A stretch of DNA of 25,035 nt. It comes from Bacillota bacterium. GTDB lineage: Bacteria; Bacillota; Clostridia; Tissierellales; Peptoniphilaceae. Location of the stretch: positions 1 through 25,035 of the forward strand of contig JAEZWM010000053.1 of the NCBI GenBank assembly GCA_023443025.1, written 5' to 3'. The number at the start of each line of letters is the position of its first letter. Position 1 is the stretch's first letter. This document shows, one piece after another, positions 7,144 through 16,269 of this stretch. The notes under the pieces are model-generated. The model was given only the letters and a program-made list of their open reading frames with translations. It was not told where the DNA came from and did not search any database. The position numbers were made by a program, and so were the translations under genes.

Positions 7144-8025
7144 TTATCTCAACTTGCCTATGGCATTATCTCTACCATAGTAAAAGAGGTATTGTTGCGC
7201 AAAACCTGCGTTTTTACCAAATAATTCTCGAGCATAAAAAACAACTTCACTTGGCTTAACTTCCTTCTTTATAAATAAAGTTTCCATTACCCTTTTTATC
7301 CAAACATCGACAGGAAAAACTTCAGATCTTCCAAAAGCAAATAAGAGTATACAGTCTGCTACCTTCGGTCCTACTCCGGGTAGCTCAATTAGTTTTTTTC
7401 TAAGTTCTTCTGTTTCCATTGACTTTAGGGTTTCGTCTTGAAAGTTATCAGCTAAAAGCATTCTCGATGCTTCAACTATCCTCACATCTCTAAATCCAAC
7501 TCTGCAAATTTCTCTTAGATCTTTTGGATCAGCTCCAGCCAAGACTTCTCTTTTAGGAAAGGAGTAGTATTCTCTATTTTGATCCTCTCCAATTTTTGTA
7601 CCATATAGTTTGGATATTTTTTCAATTGAGCCTTTTATTCTTGGTATCATATTATTTGCTGAAATTATAAAAGATATTATAGTCTCAAAAATCTCTTGGT
7701 TTAAAATTCTAATACCATAACCATATTCCACAGCATTATTTAAGTCGTAAGAATCAGGTAGCTGAGATTTAATATGGTAGTATGTCCTCCCTAGATCAAA
7801 GTAATTATGCCAGATTTTTTCAAAATCTTCTTTATTACTTCCTGTAATAGTAACTCTATCATCTTCAAGTTTAACATTGATTACTTTATCAAATGCTACT
7901 ATGGTATAGCTATCATCAGCTTCGTGATACCATCTAAATGCTTGGCCACATTCTAATATATGTTTAGGATGAAACTCATTATGGTCAAAACTTATGGTAT
8001 TTATTCCATATTCTATATTATTCAT
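7144..8025 (-). CDS. 8-oxoguanine DNA glycosylase, OGG1 type (HhH-GPD)
   Basis: Predicted to excise 8-oxoguanine opposite cytosine and then cut the strand by beta-elimination. The ~293 residues have the OGG1 layout: an N-terminal region ending CGQAFRWY (about 27-34), then the helical HhH-GPD domain. The hairpin LPGVGPKVADCILLFAF contains the expected catalytic lysine, and VDVWIKRVM carries the conserved aspartate. The start at 8025 is chosen because GGAGG lies seven bases upstream; it overlaps the end of the ABC-F gene by eight bases, so translation is probably coupled. The frame continues to 8046, but that start has no ribosome site. The family also occurs in clostridia as an OGG1-like enzyme distinct from MutM. 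Substrate range is inferred. Confidence 0.9.
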   Translation of the reverse strand: MNNIEYGINTISFDHNEFHPKHILECGQAFRWYHEADDSYTIVAFDKVINVKLEDDRVTITGSNKEDFEKIWHNYFDLGRTYYHIKSQLPDSYDLNNAVEYGYGIRILNQEIFETIISFIISANNMIPRIKGSIEKISKLYGTKIGEDQNREYYSFPKREVLAGADPKDLREICRVGFRDVRIVEASRMLLADNFQDETLKSMETEELRKKLIELPGVGPKVADCILLFAFGRSEVFPVDVWIKRVMETLFIKKEVKPSEVVFYARELFGKNAGFAQQYLFYYGRDNAIGKLR

Positions 8026-9937
8026 TGAATTCCTCCAGCTCCTCATATAATAGAAACCACTTTTCGTATAGGCTATCCCTTTCCAACTGCATTTTTGCTA
8101 ATTCTTTATGATGGCTTTGTGAAGCTTCGTAATCATTATAAAGCTCGGGATCATAAGCCTTTTCATTATATATTTTTATCTTTTCATCCATGTCTTCAAG
8201 TATCTTTTCTAAGCTTTTAATCTCTTTATTTAATTCTGATTTTCTCTTTCTAATTTCTGAAGCTCGTCTTTTCTCTTTTATTTGAGCTGTTTTAGTAAAT
8301 CCACTGATTTCTGTAGATTTGATTTTGCTCTCTTCAACTTTTTGCTGATAGTAGTCATAATTCCCATAATAAAGAGTTGCAGCGTCGGGTTCTATTAATA
8401 TTATTTTATTAGTTACTTTATTTAAAAAGTACCTATCATGACTAATTACTATAAAAGTAGCATTGTAATCATTAAGAGCATCTTCCAGTATTTCTTTTGA
8501 ATCTATGTCTAAATGGTTTGTTGGTTCGTCCATCAATAAGAAATTCGGTTTTTTAAGCATAAGTTTAAGCAGTGACAACCTACCTTTTTCACCACCGCTT
8601 AAATCATATACTCTTTTGAAAACTTCCTCACCTTGAAAATTAAACATGGCAAGGTAGTTTCTAACTTCTCCAATTGTGAGCTCAGGATACGCATCAAGTA
8701 TTTCTTCGATTATCTCTACATCATGTAAGTTCTCCTGAGTTTGGTCGTAGTATCCCTTAACAACGTTAGATCCTAAAACTATCTCTCCACTATCAGGGAT
8801 TAACTCCCCCATAATCATCTTAATAATTGTTGATTTACCGATACCATTTGCTCCAATGATTCCTATTCTATCGGTTTTATAAACATCGATATCAATGTTT
8901 TCTAAAATTTTCCTTCCTTCGAATGATTTTGAAACTCCTTTTAGTCTTACAACTTCATTCCCACTTTCAATATCAGGATTGAAGTTTAATTTAAATGAGT
9001 TTCCATTTTCAATGGGTTTGTCAATCAGATCTAACTTATCAAGCTGCTTTCTTCTAGATTGAGCTTGTTTTATATATCTATCTCTTCCATAGTTTGAAAA
9101 TCTTTCAATTATTTCTTCTTGTCTTTTTATTTCTCTTTGTTGGTTTTCAAAAGACTTTTTTTGAATTTCTATATCTTTTTTTCTTTTTTCTACAAATTTC
9201 GTGTAATTTGTATTATAGACTTTGAGTTTTTTATTTTCTATGTGAAAAATCTTATTTACAACTTTATCTAAAAAGTATCTATCATGAGAGATGATTATTA
9301 CTGTTCCTTGAAAGTTTATTAAGAATGTTTCTAAAAAATCTATTGCAGCCATATCCAAATGGTTAGTAGGCTCATCCAGTAATAAAATATCTGGTTTTTG
9401 TAAAAGAAGTGTCGCTAAATGCAACCTGGACTGCTGTCCTCCACTCAGTTTATGCACTTCTTTGTCGAAATCAACTTCATCAAAACCTAGCCCCTTTAGG
9501 GTTCCTTTAATTTCGGAAACATAAGCATAACCGTTTTTGTCTTCAAATTCTTCTACTAGTTTAGAATACTTATTCATTATGGAATTGAGTTTATGCTCAT
9601 CTTCAACTACGCCCATTTCATGTTCCAGTTTTCTTATTTCTGATTCCATATCTATAATATCTTTAAAAATGAGTTCACAAGTTTTATATACCGTACTTCC
9701 TTCGTTAAAATTCATTTGCTGTTCTAAAAAACCTATACTCAGATCCTTAGACATATGAATTTCTCCACTGTCCGCTGAAAGTTGACCGGTAATTATATTA
9801 AAAAGTGTGGTCTTTCCCGATCCGTTTGCACCTATTAAACCAATCTTGTCCTTATGATTGACGTTAAAAGAAATATCTTCTATTATTTTTTCTGCTAGGA
9901 ACGATTTTTCTATTCCGCTTAATGTCAGTACTACCAT
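8018..9937 (-). CDS. ABC-F family ATPase (ribosome-associated)
   Basis: A 639-residue soluble protein with two ABC domains and no membrane segments, the ABC-F pattern. Domain 1 has Walker A GANGSGKTT (~36-44), signature LSGGQQSR and Walker B ILLLDEPTNHLD. Domain 2 has GANGIGKST, LSGGEKGR and FLLMDEPTNHLD. Between them lies the charged coiled-coil linker typical of proteins that enter the ribosomal E site (KKSFENQQREIKRQEEIIE). The C-terminus is another coiled coil (~560-635). The family includes translation factors such as EttA and YdiF and antibiotic-protection proteins; long linkers alone do not decide which. The ATG follows AAGGAG. The downstream DNA glycosylase overlaps its stop codon. 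Confidence 0.93.
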   Translation of the reverse strand: MVVLTLSGIEKSFLAEKIIEDISFNVNHKDKIGLIGANGSGKTTLFNIITGQLSADSGEIHMSKDLSIGFLEQQMNFNEGSTVYKTCELIFKDIIDMESEIRKLEHEMGVVEDEHKLNSIMNKYSKLVEEFEDKNGYAYVSEIKGTLKGLGFDEVDFDKEVHKLSGGQQSRLHLATLLLQKPDILLLDEPTNHLDMAAIDFLETFLINFQGTVIIISHDRYFLDKVVNKIFHIENKKLKVYNTNYTKFVEKRKKDIEIQKKSFENQQREIKRQEEIIERFSNYGRDRYIKQAQSRRKQLDKLDLIDKPIENGNSFKLNFNPDIESGNEVVRLKGVSKSFEGRKILENIDIDVYKTDRIGIIGANGIGKSTIIKMIMGELIPDSGEIVLGSNVVKGYYDQTQENLHDVEIIEEILDAYPELTIGEVRNYLAMFNFQGEEVFKRVYDLSGGEKGRLSLLKLMLKKPNFLLMDEPTNHLDIDSKEILEDALNDYNATFIVISHDRYFLNKVTNKIILIEPDAATLYYGNYDYYQQKVEESKIKSTEISGFTKTAQIKEKRRASEIRKRKSELNKEIKSLEKILEDMDEKIKIYNEKAYDPELYNDYEASQSHHKELAKMQLERDSLYEKWFLLYEELEEFNE

Positions 9938-9996
9938 ATTTGCTCCTTATGTTTCTTACATACTTCTTCAATTATACTTGTTTTTTAAACATAAAT

Positions 9997-10026
9997 AAAG
10001 ACAAATTGAGTTTTCAATTTGTCTTT
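9997..10026 (-). terminator. Terminator after rex
   Basis: A 13-bp perfect stem (AAAGACAAATTGA with TCAATTTGTCTTT) around a four-base loop lies between rex and the ABC-F gene. It is followed on the minus strand by a T-rich tail and is AT-rich in both directions, so it could terminate rex and separate it from the ABC-F transcript. Confidence 0.75.
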
Positions 10027-10037
10027 ATAAGTACTAA

Positions 10038-10688
10038 TTATTTTGCTCCAGGATAATCTTTCTTATTGTTCATATAAAATGTAAGTGTATACAGACTCTC
10101 ATCTAGGTGAACATTTTCAAGAATGATATCATCGGGTAGTTTTAAATCTACCGGTGCAAAGTTCCATATACCTTCTATTTTATGCTCTACGAGTCTGTCG
10201 CAAATTTCTTGAGCATTTTCAGCAGGTACGGCAAGTATTGCAATCTGTACATCATTTTTTCTTAGAAAATCCTCAAGTGTATCAATTTTTCTTATATCTA
10301 TTCCATTTATTCTTTTGCCAACCATTTTTGGTGCATTATCAAAAAGTCCAATTATTTTAAAACTTGAATCTTTAAATCCTGAGTAATGTGTGATTGCTTG
10401 TCCAATATTTCCAATTCCAATTACAATGGCGTTATAGTCTCTGTTAATACCAATTATCTTTTCAATTTCACCACTAAGTTCTTCTACATTATATCCGTAT
10501 CCTTGTTGTCCAAACCCACCAAAGTGATTTAAATCCTGTCTTATCTGTGATGCTGTTAAGCCAGTAATATTACTTAACTCCTGTGATGAAACTCTGATAA
10601 TCCCTTTACTTGCAATCATTTGTAAGTATCTGTAGTACTTAGGTAGTCTTTTTACTACTGCAGCTGAAACCTTTTGTTCTTTTCTCAT
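10038..10688 (-). CDS. rex: Redox-sensing transcriptional repressor Rex
   Basis: A dimeric repressor that reads the NADH/NAD+ ratio and controls fermentative and energy genes. The 216 residues show the N-terminal winged helix (about 8-80; VVKRLPKYYRYLQ, SSQELSNITGLTASQIRQDL, FGGFGQQGYGYNV) followed by a Rossmann NAD(H) domain with VIGIGNIGQAI and the C-terminal swapped helix (NVHLDESLYTLTFYMN). The start at 10688 is chosen because GGAGG lies seven bases upstream; 17 residues of open frame before it have no ribosome site. A promoter candidate lies about 47 bases upstream. I did not find a clear Rex operator (TTGTTAA-type inverted repeat) here, so self-regulation is not supported by eye. Confidence 0.97.
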   Translation of the reverse strand: MRKEQKVSAAVVKRLPKYYRYLQMIASKGIIRVSSQELSNITGLTASQIRQDLNHFGGFGQQGYGYNVEELSGEIEKIIGINRDYNAIVIGIGNIGQAITHYSGFKDSSFKIIGLFDNAPKMVGKRINGIDIRKIDTLEDFLRKNDVQIAILAVPAENAQEICDRLVEHKIEGIWNFAPVDLKLPDDIILENVHLDESLYTLTFYMNNKKDYPGAK

Positions 10689-10734
10689 TTTGTACCTCCA
10701 TTCTATTATTAACGAACCTAATCGCCTATATGTA

Positions 10735-10763
10735 AGCATATCTAGAGCATTACATCATATCAA
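10735..10763 (-). promoter_or_regulatory. Possible rex promoter
   Basis: On the minus strand TTGATA and TATGCT are separated by 17 bases, about 50 bases upstream of rex. The -10 box is only a fair match, and AT-rich alternatives exist further upstream. Confidence 0.35.
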
Positions 10764-10854
10764 GCTAAAGCGAAATGCAAAAGAACTATACAAGAATTAT
10801 ATCATATTTAATAACTATATATTAATTTTATCACTTTATACATATAATAGCAAC

Positions 10855-10884
10855 AAAAAAGACGAAATTTAATTTCGTCTTTTT
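10855..10884 (-). terminator. Terminator of the CWB2 amidase gene
   Basis: GACGAAAT (10861-10868) pairs with ATTTCGTC (10872-10879) around a three-base loop, and flanking A and T runs extend the stem. On the minus strand the 3' side is TTTTTTG, 24 bases beyond the amidase stop. The opposite side is also T-rich. Confidence 0.85.
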
Positions 10885-10908
10885 CAATACTTTAAACTTG
10901 TGATTTAA

Positions 10909-13431
10909 TTAGTTTGCTGGCATTCCATAATAATCTGCTAATAGTTTAGCAGTTTTCTGTGCCATTTCTATTTTAAAATCTCTGTCCATTAGTAGTGTAC
11001 AGTCTTCTAAATTTGTATGGAAACCATGTTCAACAAGCATGCTATGAGTTGCTTTTGAATTTCTCAGAACTCCATACCAGTTTTTGCCCGTACCATCCTC
11101 ATCGTATTTATATTTAACACCACGATTAGGATGTCCAAAATGATCTGCTATCATGCTACATAGTTGTTCTGCAAGATCTTTTCTTGGAGATGTCGTACTA
11201 TCAAAAATTTCTGTTCCTCTTGCTTTATCATAATTTGGCGTTGTCCATGATAGTGCGTTAGTATGCAGTGACAATAATAAATCATATCCTTCTCCCATCG
11301 CTCCTCTTTCTTGAAGAGATATGCCATTAGTTGAAAGGTACTTACTTCCTATTAATGATCTTTCTTCTGCATCTAAATCATTTCTGGTAGTTTTTACTTC
11401 AAATCCGTATTTTACTAATTCATTCTTTAGAATTAAACCATACCAGTACATTGCGTTACCTTCATAATATCCCTCAACAACACCCTTATTATAACCGTAA
11501 CCATGTCCTTGGTCTAGAACAATTCTGATAGGGTTATCCGCTGTCGGAACTCTTTTTTCAATATTCAATACCGGTACCTTTGGTACTTCAGGCTTCTTGT
11601 CCGAAGTGTTAGGTTTAGGCGATGGTGCAGGAGATGGTGTCGGTTTTGGTTCAGGTTCGACTCTGTTTGAATTTAGTGTAACCATATCCTTTACACTTGA
11701 GAAGATATCTGCTGCAACTGAATTATTACCACCAAAAACAACAGCTCTTACTACATTCCCATCCTCCAGTATTTTCTTTATACCTGCATTTAAGCTTGTT
11801 GAAGGTGTTAACAGTAGCGGTGCGTTGTTTGCAGCTGCTACAGGTCCACCTGCTAGTGCATCCGGGAAATCTGCCCCGTTAGCTATAGTGATTGTGCTTG
11901 GTTTATTATAAAACTTATTTGCAAAGTTAAGTGATGTTTCATATCTATCGCTTCCTGAGATTCTTGATACAGAAGCTCCGCTATCTTTCAACTGCTTTTC
12001 AACATTTGAACTTACGCTTTTATTTCCTCCAACTATGATAAATTCCTTAACGCCTCTATTTTGCATGATTTTGATGGTATATGCTCCAATTCCGGATGGA
12101 TCTGTGTAAATAATCGGATATCCCATTTTGCCCGAATATGCACCGGCAGATAATGCGTCAGGATGGCTAAATGCATTTACTATTATTGCTTTGTCATAAC
12201 TCTTTAGTTGACGTAATTTACCGGCTATTTCCAGAGCAGTTGAATACCTGCTTGAACTGGAAATTCTTTGGATTTTAACTCCTATTCCCGCTATTTGCTC
12301 AACCACGTTAGCAGATACTGAGTTAACGCCTCCTATAATGGTAACTTGTGATACACCAAGTCTTCTCAGTTCATCTATAGTTTCTCTATCAATGCTGTCC
12401 TTTGATGCAAAAAGTATCGGTCCGTCTATTGCCGATGCATAACTAACTCCTGCTAATGCATCCGGGAAGTTATATGCGTTTACTATAACAGCATTTTTTG
12501 CTGATTTAAAATTCTCACTACTAATCTTTACCGCTGTAGAAAATCTACTATCTCCCGAAAGTCTAATTGTCTGACCAACTGCTGAAAGCTGAACTGCTGA
12601 TAAAGATACCTCTAACTCTTCTTCCGGATATTCTACATCTATTATAGGTAATGATGCTAAATATACGTATGATGCGTCTGCACTATCATCAACAATTGTA
12701 ATTTGTTTTTCTACAACTTTTCCATCATGCTCAAAAGTTGCAGTATAATTTCCTAAGTTTGGATTTGATTCTGAATCAGATGAAGTAGTAATCGATAGTC
12801 CATCATTTTCTACTTCGTAATTATAAACCCCACCATCTCCGGATATAGTTACGTTTACCGGAAGATTGTTTCCATTTCCATCAAAGAATCTTACCTGTCC
12901 TATAGCATTCATTACATCTGATTGCTTAATAGTTGATCCGTCTTCGAGATTTGTACCATCTATATATGGATAGCTTTGATCAGGGAATACTTCTTCAATA
13001 GTTTCAACGGTCTTGTAAGAACCATAAAAATCCGGTCCATGATAAATAGTTCCATTTACATTAATATATGCCAATGTCCAATATCCAACTTGGTCTGTGA
13101 TAAATGAAAACTCGTAATTACCACTGTCTTCATTATATTCCATATATATTTCCTGAACTTCCTTATTAGGTTTAATATATCCAAGAGAAATTGATGATTC
13201 GCTACCAAAATCGTACGAAAACCTACCTTTAACTTCCGTTCCTACCACAGCTAAAGATTTACTGATTTTGAAGCTATCTACAAGATCACTACTAGGCTGG
13301 GTAGTCTCGTATCCAAATTCATTTATGTCTGCAAATGCTTCATTATTGGCACTGGCAAAATTTAAATTCCCAAATGTTATAAGTAATGCTAAAATTAATG
13401 CTGTATATTTTAAAATTTTCTTGGTCTGCAA
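10909..13431 (-). CDS. Secreted N-acetylmuramoyl-L-alanine amidase with three CWB2 repeats
   Basis: A peptidoglycan amidase anchored to the cell wall. A signal peptide (about residues 4-30, hydrophobic ALILALLITFG then ASA) is followed by ~260 residues of uncertain beta-rich sequence. Three CWB2 repeats begin near residues 290, 390 and 490 (RLSGDSRFSTA, RISSSSRYSTA, RISGSDRYETS). A Pro/Lys linker (~583-625) leads to an amidase_3 domain (~640-840). Its zinc and catalytic residues are visible: DQGHG, the glutamate of EGYYEGN, SLHTNA and VEHGFH. In clostridia CWB2 modules bind anionic wall polymers. The start is set at a TTG (13431) because GGAG lies eight bases upstream; a GTG at 13440 abuts that ribosome site. 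Probably monocistronic, with a possible extended -10 (TGATATATAAT) upstream. Confidence 0.93.
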   Translation of the reverse strand: MQTKKILKYTALILALLITFGNLNFASANNEAFADINEFGYETTQPSSDLVDSFKISKSLAVVGTEVKGRFSYDFGSESSISLGYIKPNKEVQEIYMEYNEDSGNYEFSFITDQVGYWTLAYINVNGTIYHGPDFYGSYKTVETIEEVFPDQSYPYIDGTNLEDGSTIKQSDVMNAIGQVRFFDGNGNNLPVNVTISGDGGVYNYEVENDGLSITTSSDSESNPNLGNYTATFEHDGKVVEKQITIVDDSADASYVYLASLPIIDVEYPEEELEVSLSAVQLSAVGQTIRLSGDSRFSTAVKISSENFKSAKNAVIVNAYNFPDALAGVSYASAIDGPILFASKDSIDRETIDELRRLGVSQVTIIGGVNSVSANVVEQIAGIGVKIQRISSSSRYSTALEIAGKLRQLKSYDKAIIVNAFSHPDALSAGAYSGKMGYPIIYTDPSGIGAYTIKIMQNRGVKEFIIVGGNKSVSSNVEKQLKDSGASVSRISGSDRYETSLNFANKFYNKPSTITIANGADFPDALAGGPVAAANNAPLLLTPSTSLNAGIKKILEDGNVVRAVVFGGNNSVAADIFSSVKDMVTLNSNRVEPEPKPTPSPAPSPKPNTSDKKPEVPKVPVLNIEKRVPTADNPIRIVLDQGHGYGYNKGVVEGYYEGNAMYWYGLILKNELVKYGFEVKTTRNDLDAEERSLIGSKYLSTNGISLQERGAMGEGYDLLLSLHTNALSWTTPNYDKARGTEIFDSTTSPRKDLAEQLCSMIADHFGHPNRGVKYKYDEDGTGKNWYGVLRNSKATHSMLVEHGFHTNLEDCTLLMDRDFKIEMAQKTAKLLADYYGMPAN

Positions 13432-13449
13432 AGATACCACTCCTTTTAA

Positions 13450-13760
13450 ATATTTTACGTTTTAAGTAAATATATTATATATCATACTAACATTCAGGAC
13501 TAATTTATACTACAAATAATTGCAATTTTTAATAAAAAGTTACAATTTTGTAATCTTTGAGTGCTGATTTATAATGTTTGAATAAATAACGGCTAAAATA
13601 CTAGATTTATTTTTAAGTAATTTTTATTAAAATATTTAACATTCATAATATGTGATATAGTCCGAATTGAATTAATAATTCATAATTTTTTTAAAAAATA
13701 AACCTAAAATCTTTTGAAAATTATTCCTTTTTATAGTATTATATAATATGGAATTTTAAT
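13450..13760. other. AT-rich divergent intergenic region
   Basis: About 410 bases separate the divergent amidase and AraC genes (13432-13844). This holds promoter-like boxes for both and no coding sequence that I can support. The amidase side has TATAAT near 13479-13484 on the minus strand with a weak -35. No large repeat was seen. Confidence 0.5.
13714..13742 (+). promoter_or_regulatory. Predicted promoter of the AraC-type gene
   Basis: TTGAAA (13714-13719) and TATTAT (13737-13742) are 17 bases apart, giving a leader of roughly 95 bases. Further down is a 12-base palindrome GTGAGTTCTCAC (13762-13773), and GAGAAC at 13805-13810 mirrors the GTTCTC within it; these could bind a regulator or fold in the leader. 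Confidence 0.5.
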
Positions 13761-13844
13761 AGTGAGTTCTCACGCACTTATACTTTTAATTTATTATAAC
13801 ACTCGAGAACCGCTTATTTATCATACAATAATGGAGATGTGATC

Positions 13845-14495
13845 ATGTATAAAACGGAAATTGCTTTTGTAGAAGCTGTAAGAGAAAAAAACCATGAGGA
13901 TGCTGTAAGAAATTTTGAAGATATTTTTAAAAATTTAGTTAAGTTCTACAATTCTAATCAAAGAGCTGTAAAAAACCACTTAATCAATTTGAATGGTATA
14001 TTGTATAGATCTTATAAGGATGACTCGAATTTAGAGAAAGTTTATGAAAAAAGATCCGAACTAAACGAAATCATAGAATATGCGGAAGATATTAATGATT
14101 TAAGAAATAAGTGTTTGACAATGATAAGTGAATATATAGAGCTTTTTAACGGTAATACACTAAAAACAAATAATAACACTGTTAATGAAGCAATCAATTT
14201 TATGAAGAAAAATCTACATGAAGATTTGTCACTCGGTACAGTGGCTCAAAATATTCATATTAGTAAGTCTTACCTTTCATCTCTATTAGCAAAACATACT
14301 AAATCAAGTTTTCCTGAACTTATGACTGAGATGCGAATCAGTAACGCAAAGTACTTATTAAAAAACACCAATATATCTATACTGGATATTTCTTATAAGT
14401 GTGGATATAATAGCCAATCTTATTTCTGTTCTACCTTTAAGAAAATAACGGGCTATACACCGACTGATTATAGAGAAACTAGTAATAACGACTAA
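13845..14495 (+). CDS. AraC-family transcriptional regulator
   Basis: A 216-residue protein whose last ~100 residues are a standard AraC DNA-binding domain: first helix-turn-helix LSLGTVAQNIHISKSYLSSL, second helix-turn-helix ISILDISYKCGYNSQSYFCS, then FKKITGYTPTDYRE. The N-terminal ~110 residues are helical and charged and do not resemble the AraC cupin or a receiver domain, so the signal is unknown. The ATG at 13845 is chosen because GGAG lies eight bases upstream; a GTG two codons earlier is too close to it. It is the only plus-strand gene between the minus-strand amidase and tsa blocks, with its own promoter and terminator, so its targets cannot be read from an operon. Confidence 0.9.
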   Translation: MYKTEIAFVEAVREKNHEDAVRNFEDIFKNLVKFYNSNQRAVKNHLINLNGILYRSYKDDSNLEKVYEKRSELNEIIEYAEDINDLRNKCLTMISEYIELFNGNTLKTNNNTVNEAINFMKKNLHEDLSLGTVAQNIHISKSYLSSLLAKHTKSSFPELMTEMRISNAKYLLKNTNISILDISYKCGYNSQSYFCSTFKKITGYTPTDYRETSNND

Positions 14496-14501
14496 ATAAC
14501 A

Positions 14502-14530
14502 ATCCCCGACTATGCGTCAGGGATTTTTTT
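14502..14530 (+). terminator. Terminator of the AraC-type gene
   Basis: ATCCCCGAC pairs with GTCAGGGAT around TATGC with one mismatch, followed by seven T residues. It begins six bases after the stop codon. Confidence 0.88.
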
Positions 14531-15242
14531 ATATTTTAGTATTTAATATCAGTTGTAACTTATCAATATCATAATTGACAACCAACTCATCCGGAAAATC
14601 TATTTCTTTGAGTAAATCCATCGCTTCAGTCAGGTCACCAACGCATTTATAAAAATGGGCATCGCTGGACATTATTATATTTATTCCCTCAATTGCACAT
14701 AATTCCAATAGAACTAGATAGTTTTCTCTGGCATTTAGTCTAAAACTTGTTGGCCTTAAAGATGAGTTGTTTAGTTCTATACAAACGTTATGATATTTTA
14801 ATTCTTTTACAATCTGTCTGTAATCAACAGGATAGTAAGAATCATCTAAGTGGCCTATTATTGAAACACATGGATTATTAATAGCACCGATAACAGCCAT
14901 TGTATTGTCTATTTTTGATCCGGGTTTAATGCAAGGCTTATGAAGGCTAGCTATACAATAATCCATGTGCTTTAAAATCTCTTGTTCTGCTATATTCCCA
15001 TCATAATCAATAATATTTGCTTCTATCCCCTTAAGTATTCTTACGCCTTCTATATAGTCAGGTATAACCTTTTGATTTAAGAAGTAAATAGGACTAATCA
15101 TTCTACTCATTCCGTAACCATGTTCACTGAGTCCAAGAACTTTTAAGCCTTTATCCTTAGCTTCTAAAATATTTTCTCTCGCCGTACTATATGCATGACC
15201 ACATGATAAAGTATGGCAATGTAAGTCCATTAAGTTTTTCAT
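14529..15242 (-). CDS. PHP-domain phosphatase/hydrolase (YcdX-like)
   Basis: A metal-dependent hydrolase of the polymerase and histidinol phosphatase family. Motifs: N-terminal DLHCHTLSCGHAYST, GLSEHGYG, the glutamate in GIEANI, SIIGHLDD and C-terminal MSSDAHFY. This set of His, Asp and Glu residues would hold a trinuclear metal centre, as in YcdX-like phosphatases. At ~237 residues it has the length of stand-alone PHP proteins and not of DNA polymerase or HisK fusions. Two adjacent ATG codons exist; the second (15242) has the better spacing to AGGAGG. It lies eight bases after tsaD, so it is the last gene of the tsa operon. The substrate is unknown. Confidence 0.85.
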   Translation of the reverse strand: MKNLMDLHCHTLSCGHAYSTARENILEAKDKGLKVLGLSEHGYGMSRMISPIYFLNQKVIPDYIEGVRILKGIEANIIDYDGNIAEQEILKHMDYCIASLHKPCIKPGSKIDNTMAVIGAINNPCVSIIGHLDDSYYPVDYRQIVKELKYHNVCIELNNSSLRPTSFRLNARENYLVLLELCAIEGINIIMSSDAHFYKCVGDLTEAMDLLKEIDFPDELVVNYDIDKLQLILNTKI

Positions 15243-15250
15243 CATTCCTC

Positions 15251-16258
15251 CTACAGTTTTAAGTTTGGAAAGACATTTAAGTCAAGGTCGGATCTTTTAC
15301 CTGCAATATAGTCATAATATCCTGCACAGCCAATCATAGCCGCATTATCGGTGCATAGCGAAGTTGGAGGGAAATATAGTTCTACGCCTTCATCATTCGC
15401 TCTGTTCTGAAGAGCAGCACGAAGTCCCTTGTTTGCAGCTACACCTCCTGATACTACTAATGTCTTGTATTTTGATTCACTCAAGAGTCTAAAACTTTTA
15501 ACTACCATTACATCGATAACAGCCTGTTGAAAAGATGCAGCTACATCCTCTTTAACAATTTCTTCACCTTTTTGTTTCATCTGATTTATATAATTGAGTA
15601 CTGCTGTTTTTAGACCACTAAACGAAAAGTCATAGCTGCCGGGTTCCAGCATAACCCTTGGAAAATCGATGCTCTCAGGGTCGCCAATAGCTGCTAATCT
15701 ATCGATTTCAGGACCGCCCGGATAGCTTAATCCTAGTGTTCTTGCCACTTTATCATAGCATTCACCTGCGGCATCATCTCTGGTTTGTCCTCTAATTATA
15801 TACTCTGTATAACTAATAACCTCTAAAAGATAACTATGACCACCCGATACTATCAGAGCTATAAAAGGCGGCTTTAAACTAGGGTGGGCTATATAATTTG
15901 CACATACATGACCTTGCATATGGTTTACTCCATTAAGAGGTATGTCTAATGAAAGTGCAAGTGCTTTTGCTGCTGATACACCTACAATCAACGCACCTAT
16001 AAGGCCGGGGCCACAAGTTACAGCTATATGATCAATATCATTTAAGCTTATATCAGCTTCTTTGATTGCAGTTTCAATAATCTCATTTATCATCTCCAAA
16101 TGAAGCCTTGAAGCGACCTCAGGTACTACTCCTCCGAATATTCGATGAGTTTCTATCTGCGATGATATGACGTTGGATTTAATAATTCTCCCATTTTGCA
16201 TAACTGCGACTGAAGTTTCGTCACAAGAGGTTTCAATTGCGAGTGTTAATATGTTCAT
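15251..16258 (-). CDS. tsaD: tRNA threonylcarbamoyladenosine transferase TsaD
   Basis: Catalytic subunit that transfers threonylcarbamoyl from its AMP ester to A37 of ANN-decoding tRNAs. The 335 residues have the Kae1/Qri7/TsaD features: LAIETSCDETSVAV, the iron-binding HMQGHVCANY, PPFIALIVSGGHSYL, CYDKVARTLGLSYPGGPEID and, near the end, CTDNAAMIGCAGYY. The ATG at 16258 is chosen because AAGGA lies seven bases upstream and it matches the family N-terminus; an in-frame TTG at 16273 would overlap rimI. It lies directly after rimI and in one operon with its partners TsaB and TsaE. TsaC/Sua5, which makes the donor, is not in the window. Confidence 0.97.
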   Translation of the reverse strand: MNILTLAIETSCDETSVAVMQNGRIIKSNVISSQIETHRIFGGVVPEVASRLHLEMINEIIETAIKEADISLNDIDHIAVTCGPGLIGALIVGVSAAKALALSLDIPLNGVNHMQGHVCANYIAHPSLKPPFIALIVSGGHSYLLEVISYTEYIIRGQTRDDAAGECYDKVARTLGLSYPGGPEIDRLAAIGDPESIDFPRVMLEPGSYDFSFSGLKTAVLNYINQMKQKGEEIVKEDVAASFQQAVIDVMVVKSFRLLSESKYKTLVVSGGVAANKGLRAALQNRANDEGVELYFPPTSLCTDNAAMIGCAGYYDYIAGKRSDLDLNVFPNLKL

Positions 16259-16269
16259 ATGCTTTCCTT

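Noticed and set aside
10690..10872. 60-codon plus-strand frame in the rex upstream region
   Set aside because: Runs across the rex promoter region and the amidase terminator, with no ribosome site.
11597..11911. 104-codon plus-strand frame
   Set aside because: Antisense to the amidase linker and CWB2 repeat; its Gly-rich composition mirrors the Pro-rich linker.
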